From NCBI GenBank assembly GCA_022747635.1, contig JAKTNV010000023.1, forward strand, positions 7,307,348-7,371,347: 64,000 nt of DNA, read 5' to 3'. The notes below the pieces were generated by a model. That model was not told the DNA's origin. It did no database searches and was given only the letters and a program-made list of their open reading frames with translations. This document shows positions 22,310 through 31,866 of the stretch, piece by piece (position 1 is the stretch's first letter; each line of letters opens with the position of its first letter). Both the position numbers and the translations under genes were made by a program. This stretch comes from Hetaerina americana (lineage: Eukaryota > Arthropoda > Insecta > Odonata > Calopterygidae).

Positions 22310-23203
22310 ATTATAAGGTAATCTACCGGTTAACGTAGGTTTTTGGATGGACGCAAGTACCAAATAAATATTTAGTGATTCCTAACAAAACACAATCCAG
22401 AACCTAGTCTACATCAGGTCCCTCTTCAACTCTGAGTGATTCCTTCCTCCCTTCATCCCGTCCAACATCCCAATCCTGTTCCTTCCCTTTCCTCGTTTGC
22501 CTAACATTCTCCCCTCTATTACAGTCTTCAACATCCCACTGCCGCTCAATACGCCCCTCATCCATATTTCCTACCTCCATTGAATTTCTCCCAACAACCC
22601 CCTCTCCTCGCCCACCATTCCAAGTATTTCCTCATTTGTTTTCTTGTCGGTCCATTTCACCTTTTCCATTCTTCTCCACACCGACATTTCAAAAGCCTCC
22701 AATCTACGCCTATCCTCCTGCTTCAATGACCACGTTTCCGCGCCGTACATTGCTATGCTCCATATCAAAGTTTCTACGAGTCTTTTCTTAATGTCCTTAC
22801 TCTATGCCCCTCTCATCAACTCCCTCCTCCTTGTGAAAGCCTCTTTGCCTAGCGCAATTCTCCACCCTACGTCCCTACTACTTTGACCGTGTAGGTCCAA
22901 AACACTACCGAGATACGTAAACTGTTCTACCTGCTCCAGTTTTTGCCCTCCTATTTCTATGTTAAGCTTAGCCTTTTTCTTTCTAGAAAATCGCATAACC
23001 TTTGTTTTATTAACATTGATTCTCATCCCATACCTGTCGCACTGATTTTCCAATTCACTCCGAAGTACTTGCAACCCCTTGGCTGACTGACAAACTAAAG
23101 CTTGGTCATCTGATTCGGTCAACTGGTTTTACGTATTCTCCGCCCACTTTTATTCCTACCTCCAGTTCTTCCCATGCCTCTTTAATCATTTCCTCTGCAT
23201 ATA

Positions 23204-24538
23204 CGAGGGTCATCCGGAAAGTGGTACCCGTTCGTGCCGCATGAAGTGCTGACGACGTGAGTAGCCGCTGGACGAGGTCAGATAGCTTCAGTGGCTTGTC
23301 TGCCTTCTCTGAGCCAAGTTGCGTGACGCTAGCATTGCCTGTGTTGTTTCTGTGATTGTTTACAATGTTTAAAAAAATTGAGAACGCCGCCAGTTGTGAA
23401 GTGAGGGCAGTGATTAAATTCCTCAATGCAAGAAACGTTCGCCCATGTGATATTCATCGCCAATTAAAGGAGGTGTATGGAGACAATGTAATGGACGAGT
23501 CGTCTGTTCGGCGGTGGTGTCGCAACTTCAACATGGGGAGGGGGAACACACACGACGATGAGCGTTCGGGGAGACCGTCTGTCATTACAGACCAACTGGT
23601 GAGCTCAGTTGACGAATTCGTGAGGAACGATCGGCGCGTCACAATTGATGACATCTGTGAGCATTTTCCCAATGTTTCTCGAACAATTGTTCATGAAATT
23701 GTTAAACACCATCTGCATTATGCAAAAATTTGTGCAAGATGGGTCCCTCGCAAGCTTACAGATGAGCACAAAACCAAGCGTATGGCTGCAGCACTGACGT
23801 TTTTGGGACGTTATTCTGATGAAGGAGACTCTTTCTTGACTCGCATAATTACTGGTGACGAAACATGGGTTTGTTATGCATCACCTGAGAGTAAACGACA
23901 GTCAATGGAGTGGCATCATGCTCATTCACCAAACAAACCAAAAAAATTCAAGACAGTTCTGTCCACCAGGAAACTCATGGCAACCATTTTCTGGGATCGA
24001 CGAGGTGTATTGCTTATTGATTTTATGGCCCGTGGAGACACTATTAATGCCAATGCGTATTGTGAAACATTAAAGAAATTACGGCGGGCAATACAAAATC
24101 GGCGGCGAGGTCTATTGTCTACTGGTTGTCATTCTCGTTCATGACAATGCCAGGCCTCATGCAGCTGGGATAACACAAAAACTTTTGCAGCAATTCAAAT
24201 GGGAAACTTTCGACCATCCACCGTATAGCCCGGACTTGGCCCCTTCAGATTTTCATCTCTTTACAAAGCTTAAAGACTTTTTGGCAGGAAAAAGATTTGA
24301 CAGCGATGAAGAACTTAAAGAAGGAGTGACCCTGTATCTCAATGAGCTGGCGGCGAAGGACTATGCAGCAGGAATACAGAAACTTGTCACACGTTATGAC
24401 AAATGCCTTAATTTGCTTGGAGATTATGTTGAGAAGTAGTTTAAAGTATCCTCTTTCAAATAAAATTTTTTATGTTTGTTAATATTTACTTTTGTGTCTT
24501 TATTTCACGAACGGGTACTACTTTCCGGATGACCCTCG
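23204..24538 (+). mobile_element. Mariner transposon 1 (1335 bp), TA target duplication
   Basis: Terminal inverted repeats begin CGAGGGTCATCCGGAAAGT at the left; the right end reads ACTTTCCGGATGACCCTCG, an exact inverse over 19 bp, with similarity continuing into CGAACGGGTAC. TA flanks both ends (23202-23203 and 24539-24540). Removing the element plus one TA restores the family A sequence GCATATAGGTTGAAC seen in A1. Size and ends are typical of Tc1/mariner elements. Confidence 0.95.
23356..24439 (+). pseudogene. Mariner 1 transposase, single frameshift
   Basis: This is a cut-and-paste transposase that binds the terminal repeats and excises between TA dinucleotides. The N-terminal paired-type HTH region (about 1-110) includes SSVRRWCRNF and the RSGRPS hook. 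The mariner linker WVPRKL lies at 129-134. The first catalytic Asp is in ITGDETWV (D168). After an indel between about 24105 and 24125 the frame changes and continues with VHDNARPH (second Asp) and SPDLAPSDFHLF (third Asp). Thirty-four residues separate the last two Asp, the DD34D signature. It ends with the family's RYDKCLNLLGDYVE. The full protein would be about 350 residues. Only the one frameshift is evident, so decay is recent. Confidence 0.9.
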
Positions 24539-26310
24539 TAGGTTGAACAGCAACGGTGATAATGGGCAACCCTGCCTTACACCTCTTCCTAGCATTGGTC
24601 ATCCGGACTCCCCGTTCCCCACTCGCACCTGAGCAGTCTGAGACATGTTCAGGTTGCGGATTAGCCTCCTTTCCCTCCAACCTATTCCTATTTTCTGCAA
24701 TATACTCATTAGTTGTTCCCAATTCACACTATCAAACGCTTTTTCGAAATCTACGAAACAGGCAAATACCTCCTGGTTGTGTTCTATAATCCTCTTGATT
24801 AATAATCTCATTACTGCAATGGCATCACCCGTACCTCTCCCCTTCCTAAACCCAAACGGATCATTCCCTGAGTAATCACTTGCCCTACTCTCTTTCCTTT
24901 TGTTTATGATCGTGAGAACAACTTAGGCTGCGTTGGATATCAAACTTATTGTCCTGTAGTCCTCTCATGATGTAGCGTTTACCTTTTTCGGAATTGGCAC
25001 TAAAACTGCTCTCACAAAGTCTTCCGGCCAGATTCCCTCCTCATAAATGCTACGGATCAGCCCATATAGCCTCTTCCTCCCACATTTTCCTAAACATTTC
25101 AATAGTTCCGCGGGAATGTTATCCACCCCCACGGCCTCATTTAGTTTCATCTCCCTTAATGCCCCTTCTATCTCATCGTCTAGTATGCTTGGACCTAAGG
25201 TGTCTTCCTCTACGTCATATTCTTTTTCAATGTCTAACTTTGCTGGTCTAAGTTCTCTACTATACAGTTCTTCTATATACTCCTTCCATCTCTCTTGGAT
25301 CCTGCCTGAGTCAACTATTATCTTACCCGCCTTATCTCTAATTTTTAGCGTAGATCTCCCTTTCCTACTTCCCGATAAAGATTTAACTCTGCTATACAGC
25401 GCACCAATTTCACTCTTCCTCTGCAGACTTTCCATATCCTCGCACTGCGTCTTCCACCAAGCTCCTTTTGCTTTATTTGTTGCCCGCCTCTATTTATTGG
25501 TCAATTCTTTGTACTTCATTTTTCCTAATTCTGTATTTACATTCTACCCTTTTCGCCGCTCATCCATCTTTGTAATCATCTCATCCGTGAACAATGGTTT
25601 CCTAGTCCTTTTAGTGTTAACGGTTCAAATAGTAACTTTTGCGGCTTTAGACAACCCTTTCTTGATACTTTCCCATTTTTCTTCGATAGTACTTAGCTCT
25701 TTACCATCCTCCATGATTTTCTCTACCGCCTGTTTGTATTCCTTCCTTTTCAAACCATTTAATGCTTCTACATTCCATTTTCTAACCCTCTGCCCCTATC
25801 TTTTCTTTTTGGAGCGGACGCTATATTTCATTACAACTAAATTGTGGTCAGAGTCCGCATCCGCTCCCGGGAAGCTGTGCGAATTTCTCACCCTGTTCCT
25901 TAACGTGTGTCTAATGAGGATATAATCTAGCTGATACCTCTCTGATTCACCTGGATTTTTGCATGTATACCTGCGTCTTTCGTGGTGTCTAAACCAAGTG
26001 TTGGTGATGACTAACCCCTGTCTCCTGCAGAACTCAACTGATTTCGCCCCACGGTCATTCCTCGTGCCTAAACCGTAGTCCACTACCTCATCACCATCTC
26101 TTCCTTCGCCTACCGTTGCATTCCAATCCCCCATCACTATCAAATGTTTACCCGCGGGAACACAAGCGATTATGTCCTCTAACTGAGCGTATATCCTATC
26201 GACCTCTTCTTCCTTATGGTTTTTCGGTGGTATGTATACCTGAATAATAACCAAGTTTGTCGGTTCTGCTTTTATCTCTACTCGCAATAATCTATGCGTT
26301 ACCTGCTCTA

Positions 26311-26565
26311 AAGAGTAGTGGTTATTGAAGAGGGAGACCAACAGTGAAGGTTATTTCCGTCATTACGGATATGTGGATAATTGTATAGGGGCACAATACT
26401 CGTACTCAGGGAATGAAGGAAGGGTGGGGGAGAACTGATGTCAGCATCAGCAAACTCTCAATGACAGGGTTCCCTAGTACTCACAAAAACCTGTCAAATG
26501 GCGATTACATATTCACTCACATTGATATAGTTATAAGGAAAAGGGATAGGGGCACATATCAAGTG
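26311..26565. other. Insert between the two A2 segments, with SINE1 tail fragment
   Basis: This DNA is unrelated to family A. 26497-26555 contains TATAAGGAAAAGGGATAGG, matching the minus-strand 3' body of SINE1 (as at 38215-38260). The rest is unrecognised. Confidence 0.5.
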
Positions 26566-27136
26566 TCATATACATTCTATCGACTTCTTCCCCCTTTTGA
26601 TTGCCTGGCGGCATATAAACCTGAATAATAACCAAGTTTGTCGGTTCTGCTTTAATCTCTTCTGGTAATATTCTATCCGTTGCTAGGTCTTTGCGGACTG
26701 TGCTTCTTCCTACCTCTTTATTTAATATTATGACAACCCCTAGTTGGCTCTCGTCCCCTCTGTTGCATATTACTCTTTAACTATCAATCCAGTAATCCCC
26801 GATATCCCTCCATCTCACCTCGCATAGACCAAAATTATTTACATTTCCCCTTCACATCTCTCGCTTAGTATTCTCTAATTTTCCTGTCCCAAACATTGTT
26901 CCAACATTCCAAGTTCCTATTCTAACGAAATTGGTCGTCTACTTCTGCGTCTTCTGTCCTGCTGCTGTCAGTTTTCCTATGCATGGGTTTCTTGGGATGA
27001 CGACCGCGGAAGCCTTGCCTCCCCCGCTGCCTGGCACGACACCCGGCCGATTGAGTTGAGTCCCGTAGTCCCGTCTCCAGGGTCATCGGGACGCACAAGC
27101 CCTTCCGCCACGTCAAGGTTGTAGTCCGGGGACGGA
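26566..27136 (-). mobile_element. RTE-like LINE 5' segment A2b
   Basis: On the minus strand it runs from the family 5' end (TAGTCCGGGGACGG at about 27125) to the middle of the endonuclease. It overlaps the last ~110 bp of A2 (26198-26310 and 26578-26690 are two versions of the same stretch). Part of the 5' UTR is missing. It is either a separate copy cut by recombination or a local duplication product of A2. It has no intact frame. Confidence 0.75.
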
Positions 27137-27158
27137 TATATGCATATATACACATATA

Positions 27159-28074
27159 GAGGTTTCGTCCGGAAAATAAGTGTACTGATTTTTTCCCGCC
27201 GCTCCAGGCGCGCACAGCACCGCTCTGACTGGCTGCGATTGGAGGGGGGTAAGATGGCAAGTGACGCTGAAAAAGGAAGTCGGCTCTGAGCTGTGGTGTA
27301 GTGAGGAGCTCTGTTAACGCGAACCTTCCCGCTCGACCCACGTCACGGAACGCGATGCCGAAGTTTTTGGAGCAGCGTTATTCCATCAAATTTGCGGTAA
27401 AGCTTGGGAAATCGTCTACCGAAACTGTTGGTATGATTCCAGGCTTACGGGGAGTCAGCCATGTCCAGAAACATGGTCTTTCGGTGGCACAAGATGTTCG
27501 TGGAGGGCAGAGATGAGGTCGACGACGAACCACGGCCTGGACGCCCATCAACGACACTCACCGACGAAAATGTGCGAAAAGTTCGCGATGTACTGAACTC
27601 TGATCGTCGTCTTAGTGTTCGGATGATAGCAGAGCAATGTAATCTTTGAAAACGAGTCGCCCGCGTCCGGCCAGCGATCAAAAACATCTGGCGGCTGCAT
27701 CACGACAATGCGCCGTCTCACACCGCGCTTGTAGTGTCGGACTTCTTGGCCAAGCACGGCGTGGCAACGTTGCCGCACCCGCCCTGCAGCCCGGACGTGG
27801 CAACGCCGGACTTCTTTCTGTTCCCGAAGATAAAGAGGAGTTTGAAAGGAACGCGATACGGGACTTTGGACGCCGTCAAAGAGGCCGTGACGACGTGTCT
27901 TCGAGAGGTTCCCGCTAATGCCTTCGCGGGAGCGTTCCAGGAATGGGAACGCCGCTGGAACAGGTGTATCGTCTCACAAGGGTCCTATTTTGAGGAATAT
28001 TAGCTTAAGATATGTAAAAGTGTAATAAATTTTTTTTCCTGAGCTCAGTACACTTATTTTCCGGACGAACCCTG
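27159..28074 (+). mobile_element. Mariner transposon 2, internally deleted (916 bp)
   Basis: Terminal inverted repeats contain TTCGTCCGGAAAATAAGTG at the left and its inverse at the right (28 of 29 positions match, starting AGGTTTCG versus AGGGTTCG). TA flanks both ends (27157-27158 and 28075-28076). The length is about 400 bp short of a full mariner. It differs in ends and protein from mariner 1, so it belongs to a separate family. Confidence 0.9.
27355..28003 (+). pseudogene. Mariner 2 transposase, deletion derivative
   Basis: The N-terminal part is readable as MPKFLEQRYSIKF, then after a frame change VFRWHKMFVEGRDEV and PRPGRPSTT, with DRRLSVRMIAEQCNL, the HTH region. It then joins directly to IKNIWRLHHDNAPSHTA and SPDVATPDFFLF, the last two catalytic Asp with 34 residues between them (DD34D). 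The whole middle, including the WVPHEL-type linker and the GDETW Asp, is missing. The junction lies near 27650-27690. It could only move if another mariner of the same family supplied transposase. Confidence 0.85.
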
Positions 28075-28130
28075 TAGATACAGGTAAATGTATTCTGTAT
28101 TTTTTCACAATCTCTTCTATGTGTGCATGT

Positions 28131-28131
28131 A

Positions 28132-28187
<56 letters not shown>
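28131..28187. repeat. (TA)n microsatellite at the 5' end of A3
   Basis: This is a TA tract with one CA interruption, ending where A3 starts with CCCCTCCCCGTACTAC. Confidence 0.95.
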
Positions 28188-28189
<2 letters not shown>

Positions 28190-28479
28190 CCTCCCCGTAC
28201 TACAACCTTGACGTGGTGGAAGGGCTTGTGCGTTCCGATGACCCCTAGAGCTGTACTGGCGGGAGTAATAAAAATTGCTCCTGGTAGGGTCACCCATGCC
28301 AGATAGGTCGAAGGTTAGGAGCCAGACGAAAGGTAGTCCACGCAGCGTCTGTTCCTCAGTGAGGCGGCTGCAATGGCGTCTGACCCCAGTGGGGCGGCCA
28401 GTAAGTGATGGTGTCACGTTAAAAACACTATTGAGGAAGGCAACGGGAAACCACCTCAATTATCATTCCCTAGAAAAAT
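28188..28479 (+). promoter_or_regulatory. Family A 5' UTR / presumed internal promoter
   Basis: This segment is strongly conserved in A1, A3, A4, A6 and A7 although it is non-coding. It includes GACGTGGTGGAAGGGC near the start and GGCAACGGGAAACCACC about 40 bp before the ATG. The latter resembles the 5' head of BovB/RTE elements (an AAGGCAA-GG-AACCCAC motif, from memory). LINEs of this kind usually carry an internal promoter in the 5' UTR; that role is inferred. Confidence 0.5.
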
Positions 28480-31455
28480 ATGATGGACAATAGAGATATT
28501 TTGAGTCCTGGCAACCACGGGGCTCGGCCCAATCGGCCGTGTGTCGTGCCCGGCAGCGGGGGAGGCAAGGCTTCCGCGGTCGTCATCCCACGAAACCCTT
28601 GCAAGGGAAAACCAGCAGCAGCAGGACAGAAGACGCAGGAGAAGAAAACCAAATTAGTTAGAATAGGAACGTGGAATGTTAGGACAATGATGAGGACAGG
28701 GAAATTGGAGAATGTTAAGCGAGAGATGGAAAGGGGAAATATAGATATTTTAGGTCTATGCGAGGTGAGATGGAAAGATAGCGGGGATTACTGGAGTGAT
28801 AAGTGTAGAATAATATACAGCGGTGGGGACGAGAGCCAACGAGGGGTTGCCATAGTATTAAATGAAGAGGTAGGAAGAAGCGTAGTCAACATAGAGCAGG
28901 TAACGGATAGAATACTACTAGTGGAGATAAAAGCAGAACCGACGAACTTAGTTATTATTCAGGTATACATGCCACCGAGCAACCATAAGGAAAAAGAGGT
29001 CGATAGGATATACGATGGGTTAGACGACATAATCGCGTCTGTTCCGGCAGGGAAACATTTGATAGTGATGGGGGATTGGAATGCGACGGTAGGGGAAGGA
29101 AGAGATGGTGATGAGGTGGGCGACTACGGTTTAGGCACGAGGAATGACCGCGGGGAGAAAGCAGTTGAGTTCTGCAGGAGACAGGGGTTAGTCATCACCA
29201 ACACTTGGTTTAGACACCACAAAAGACGCAGGTATACATGGAAAATGCCAGGTGACTCAGGAAGATATCAGCTAGATTATATCCTGGTTAGACACAGGTT
29301 TAGGAACAGTGTGATAAATTCGCACAGCTTACCGGGAGCGGATGCGGACTCAGACCACAATTTAGTTCTTATGAAATGTAGCGTACGTTTCAAAAAGATA
29401 AGGCAGGGGCGGCGAGTTAGAAAATGGAATGTAGAAGCATTAAATGGGTTGAAAAGGAAGGAATACAAACAGGCGGTAGAGAGAATCATGGAGGATGGTA
29501 AAGGGCTTATAACTATTGAAGAAAAATGGGAAATGATCAAAAAAGGGTTGTCTAAAGCCGCAAAAGACACTATTTGCACCGTTAACGCTAAAAGGACTAG
29601 GAAACCATGGATCACGGATGAGATGATTACAAAGATGGATGAGCGGCGAAAATGGAAGAATATAAATACAGAATTAGGCAAAATGAAGTACAAAGAATTG
29701 AACAATAAATTGAGGCGGGCAACAAATAAAGCAAAGGAAGCATGGTGGAAGACGCAGTGCGAGGATATGGAAAGTCTGCAGAGGAAGGGGGAAATCGGTG
29801 CGCTTTACAGCATAGTTAAATCTTTATCGGGAAGTAAGAAAGGGAGATCAACGATAGCAGTTAGAGATAAGGCCGGTAAGGTAATAGTTGACGCAGGAAA
29901 GATCCAAGAGAGATGGAAGGAATATGTAGAAGAACTGTATAGTAAAGAGCTTAGACCAACAAAGTTAGACATTGGAAAGGAACATGACGTAGAGGAAGAT
30001 AGCTTAGGTCCAGGCATACTAGACAATGAGATAGAAAGGGCATTAAGGGAGATGAACCTAAATAAGGCCGTAGGGGTAGATAACATTCCCGTGGAACTTT
30101 TGAAATGCTTGGGAAAATGTGGGAGGAAGAGGCTATATGGGCTGATCCGTAGTATTTATGAGGAGGGAATCTGGCCGGAAGACTTTGTGAGATCAGTTTT
30201 AGTTCCTATTCCGAAAAAGGTAAAGGCCACGTCATGTGAGGACTACAGGACAATTAGTTTGATATCCCACGCAGCTAAGGTTGTTCTCGGGATCATAAAC
30301 AAAAGGATAGAGAGTAGGGCAAATGATTACTTAGGGGATGATCAGTTTGGGTTTAGGAAGGGGAGAGGTACGCGTGATGCCATTGCAGTAATGAGATTAT
30401 TAATTGAGAGGAATATAGAACACAGCCAGGAGGTATTTGCCTGTTTCGTAGATTTCGAAAAAGCGTTTGATAGAGTAAATTGGGAAAAACTAATGAGTAT
30501 ATTGCAGAAAATAGGAATAGATTGGAGGGAAAGGAGGCTAATCCGCAACCTGTACATGTCTCAGACTGCTCAGGTGAGGGTGGGAAACGGGGAGTCAGGA
30601 TGGGCAGTGTTAGGAAGGGGTGTAAGGCAGGGTTGCCCATTATCACCGTTGCTGTTCAACCTGTACGCAGAAGAAATGATCAAAGAGGCATGGGAAGAAC
30701 TGGAGGTAGGAATGAAAGTGGGCGGGGAATTCGTAAAATCAGTTAGGTTTGCTGATGACCAAGCTTTAGTTTGTCAGTCAGCCAAGGGGCTGCAAGCATT
30801 GCTTAGTGAATTGGAAATTCAGTGCGACAGGTATGGGATGAGAATCAATATTAATAAAACAAAGGTTATGCGATTTTCTAGAAAGAAAAAGGCCAAGCTT
30901 AACATTAAAATAGGAGGGCAAAAGCTAGAGCAGGTAGAACAGTTTACGTATCTCGGTAGTGTTTTGGACCAACACGGTCAAAGTAGTAGGGACGTAAGGA
31001 GAAGAATTGCGCTAGGCAAAGAGGCTTTCACAAGGAGGAGAGAGTTGATGACAGGGACTTTGAGTAAGGATGTTAAGAAAAGACTCGTAAAAACTTTGAT
31101 ATGGAGCGTAGCTATGTACGGAGCGGAAACTTGGTCATTGAAGCAGGAGGATAGACGTAGATTGGAGGCTTTTGAAATGTGGGTGTGGAGAAGAATGGAG
31201 AAGGTGAAATGGACAGAGAAGAAAACAAATGAGGAAGTACTTGGTATGGTGGGCGAAGAGAGGGGTTTGTTGGGAGCAATCCTATGGAGGCAGGAAAAGT
31301 GGATGAAGGGGGTGTTGACCGGCAGTGGGATGTTGAAGACTGTGATAGAGGGTAGAATGTTGGGCAAAAGAGGAAAGGGAAGGAACAGGATAGGGTTGTT
31401 GGACAGGATGAAGGGAGGAAGGAAGTACTCAGAGATGAAGAGGGACCTGATATAG
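28480..31455 (+). CDS. A3 endonuclease-reverse transcriptase (991 aa), RTE-like
   Basis: This single ORF should nick target DNA and copy the element RNA in place. A basic, Gly/Pro-rich leader (1-60) precedes the APE-type endonuclease. It has TWNVRT (N66), CEVRW (E95), GDWNAT (D199, N201), LDYILV (D266) and SDHN (D292, H293). A basic linker with KPWITDEMI leads to the RT: NIPVELLK, LVPIPKK, DQFGFRKGRG, CFVDFEKAFD, RQGCPLSPLLFNLY and FADD (757-760). The C-terminal region has FTYLGSVL, MYGAETW and RRLEAFEMW. Gene predictors often mislabel such proteins as craniofacial development protein 2-like. The start is one of two adjacent ATGs shared with the other copies. All catalytic residues are present. 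Confidence 0.93.
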   Translation: MMDNRDILSPGNHGARPNRPCVVPGSGGGKASAVVIPRNPCKGKPAAAGQKTQEKKTKLVRIGTWNVRTMMRTGKLENVKREMERGNIDILGLCEVRWKDSGDYWSDKCRIIYSGGDESQRGVAIVLNEEVGRSVVNIEQVTDRILLVEIKAEPTNLVIIQVYMPPSNHKEKEVDRIYDGLDDIIASVPAGKHLIVMGDWNATVGEGRDGDEVGDYGLGTRNDRGEKAVEFCRRQGLVITNTWFRHHKRRRYTWKMPGDSGRYQLDYILVRHRFRNSVINSHSLPGADADSDHNLVLMKCSVRFKKIRQGRRVRKWNVEALNGLKRKEYKQAVERIMEDGKGLITIEEKWEMIKKGLSKAAKDTICTVNAKRTRKPWITDEMITKMDERRKWKNINTELGKMKYKELNNKLRRATNKAKEAWWKTQCEDMESLQRKGEIGALYSIVKSLSGSKKGRSTIAVRDKAGKVIVDAGKIQERWKEYVEELYSKELRPTKLDIGKEHDVEEDSLGPGILDNEIERALREMNLNKAVGVDNIPVELLKCLGKCGRKRLYGLIRSIYEEGIWPEDFVRSVLVPIPKKVKATSCEDYRTISLISHAAKVVLGIINKRIESRANDYLGDDQFGFRKGRGTRDAIAVMRLLIERNIEHSQEVFACFVDFEKAFDRVNWEKLMSILQKIGIDWRERRLIRNLYMSQTAQVRVGNGESGWAVLGRGVRQGCPLSPLLFNLYAEEMIKEAWEELEVGMKVGGEFVKSVRFADDQALVCQSAKGLQALLSELEIQCDRYGMRININKTKVMRFSRKKKAKLNIKIGGQKLEQVEQFTYLGSVLDQHGQSSRDVRRRIALGKEAFTRRRELMTGTLSKDVKKRLVKTLIWSVAMYGAETWSLKQEDRRRLEAFEMWVWRRMEKVKWTEKKTNEEVLGMVGEERGLLGAILWRQEKWMKGVLTGSGMLKTVIEGRMLGKRGKGRNRIGLLDRMKGGRKYSEMKRDLI

Positions 31456-31549
31456 AGTAGGATGATTGATTTTGTGTTTTGTTAGGAGTAATAAAATATT
31501 TGTTTGGTAGTTGTGTCCGTCGAAAAACCTACCTTAACCGGTAGATTAC

Positions 31550-31560
<11 letters not shown>

Positions 31561-31598
<38 letters not shown>
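31561..31598. repeat. (TA)n microsatellite at the 3' end of A3
   Basis: A pure TA tract separates A3 from the SINE at 31605. Confidence 0.95.
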
Positions 31599-31604
<6 letters not shown>

Positions 31605-31606
<2 letters not shown>

Positions 31607-31783
31607 GCTCAAGTGGTTAAGAGTTTCCGCCCGGCAAGTGGAAAGATCCGGTGTTCGAGTTCCGGTCAAGGAAATAGTTTTACTCTTGTGATCCGTTCGA
31701 TTCCACCTTCCCCACCTTTATTGTGTTCGTCATTTATGTGTGTTCCTATCCCTTTTCCTTATATCTGTTTCTATATAAATGAG

Positions 31784-31790
<7 letters not shown>
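31605..31790 (+). mobile_element. SINE1 copy (tRNA-derived)
   Basis: The tRNA-like head TAGCTCAAGTGGTTAAGAG has an A box, and GTGTTCGAGTTCC has a B box (GTTCGAGTT). An unrelated body follows with CCTTCCCCACC and CCCTTTTCCTTATATCTG, ending ATATAAATGAGTATATAAAT and running into (TA)n. A tRNA-Ala-like anticodon stem can be drawn in related copies, but the acceptor stem does not pair, so it is not a functional tRNA. (TA)n lies on both sides. Confidence 0.75.

Positions 31791-31853
<63 letters not shown>
31791..31853. repeat. (TA)n microsatellite at the 3' end of A4
   Basis: A TA tract runs into the T-run that is the complement of the A4 3' A-run. Confidence 0.95.

Positions 31854-31866
<13 letters not shown>

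Larger units (their letters stand above)
22310..26310 (-). mobile_element. RTE-like LINE copy A2, decayed, carrying mariner 1
   Basis: Read on the minus strand, this runs from the family 3' end (22310) back into the endonuclease region (about 26310). Coding remains are split by stops and shifts: endonuclease 26341-25796, linker/early RT 25435-24965, palm fragment 24811-24599, then 23122-22802 and 22768-22571. The RT FADD box carries the same 10-bp replacement as A1. After KKVNATS a TGA occurs one codon later than the TGA shared by A1 and A4. Mariner 1 is inserted at 23204-24538. The copy lacks its 5' part here; a separate 5' segment lies at 26566-27136. Confidence 0.85.
28188..31560 (+). mobile_element. 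RTE-like LINE copy A3, full length and intact
   Basis: A3 is a 3.37-kb element with a 5' UTR of about 290 bp, one uninterrupted ORF and a short 3' UTR ending CCTTAACCGGTAGATTACTT plus A-run. (TA)n lies directly on both sides (28131-28187 and 31561-31598). No non-TA target duplication is visible, as expected if the target was itself (TA)n. Of the nine family A copies and fragments here, only this one has no stop codons or frameshifts, so it is the best candidate for a recently active source. Confidence 0.95.

Noticed and set aside
31605..31680. Functional tRNA gene
   Set aside because: A and B boxes are present, but the acceptor stem does not pair and the same head recurs with a shared unrelated body, so it is a SINE. 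The same judgement applies at 37534, 38556, 38939 and 39540.
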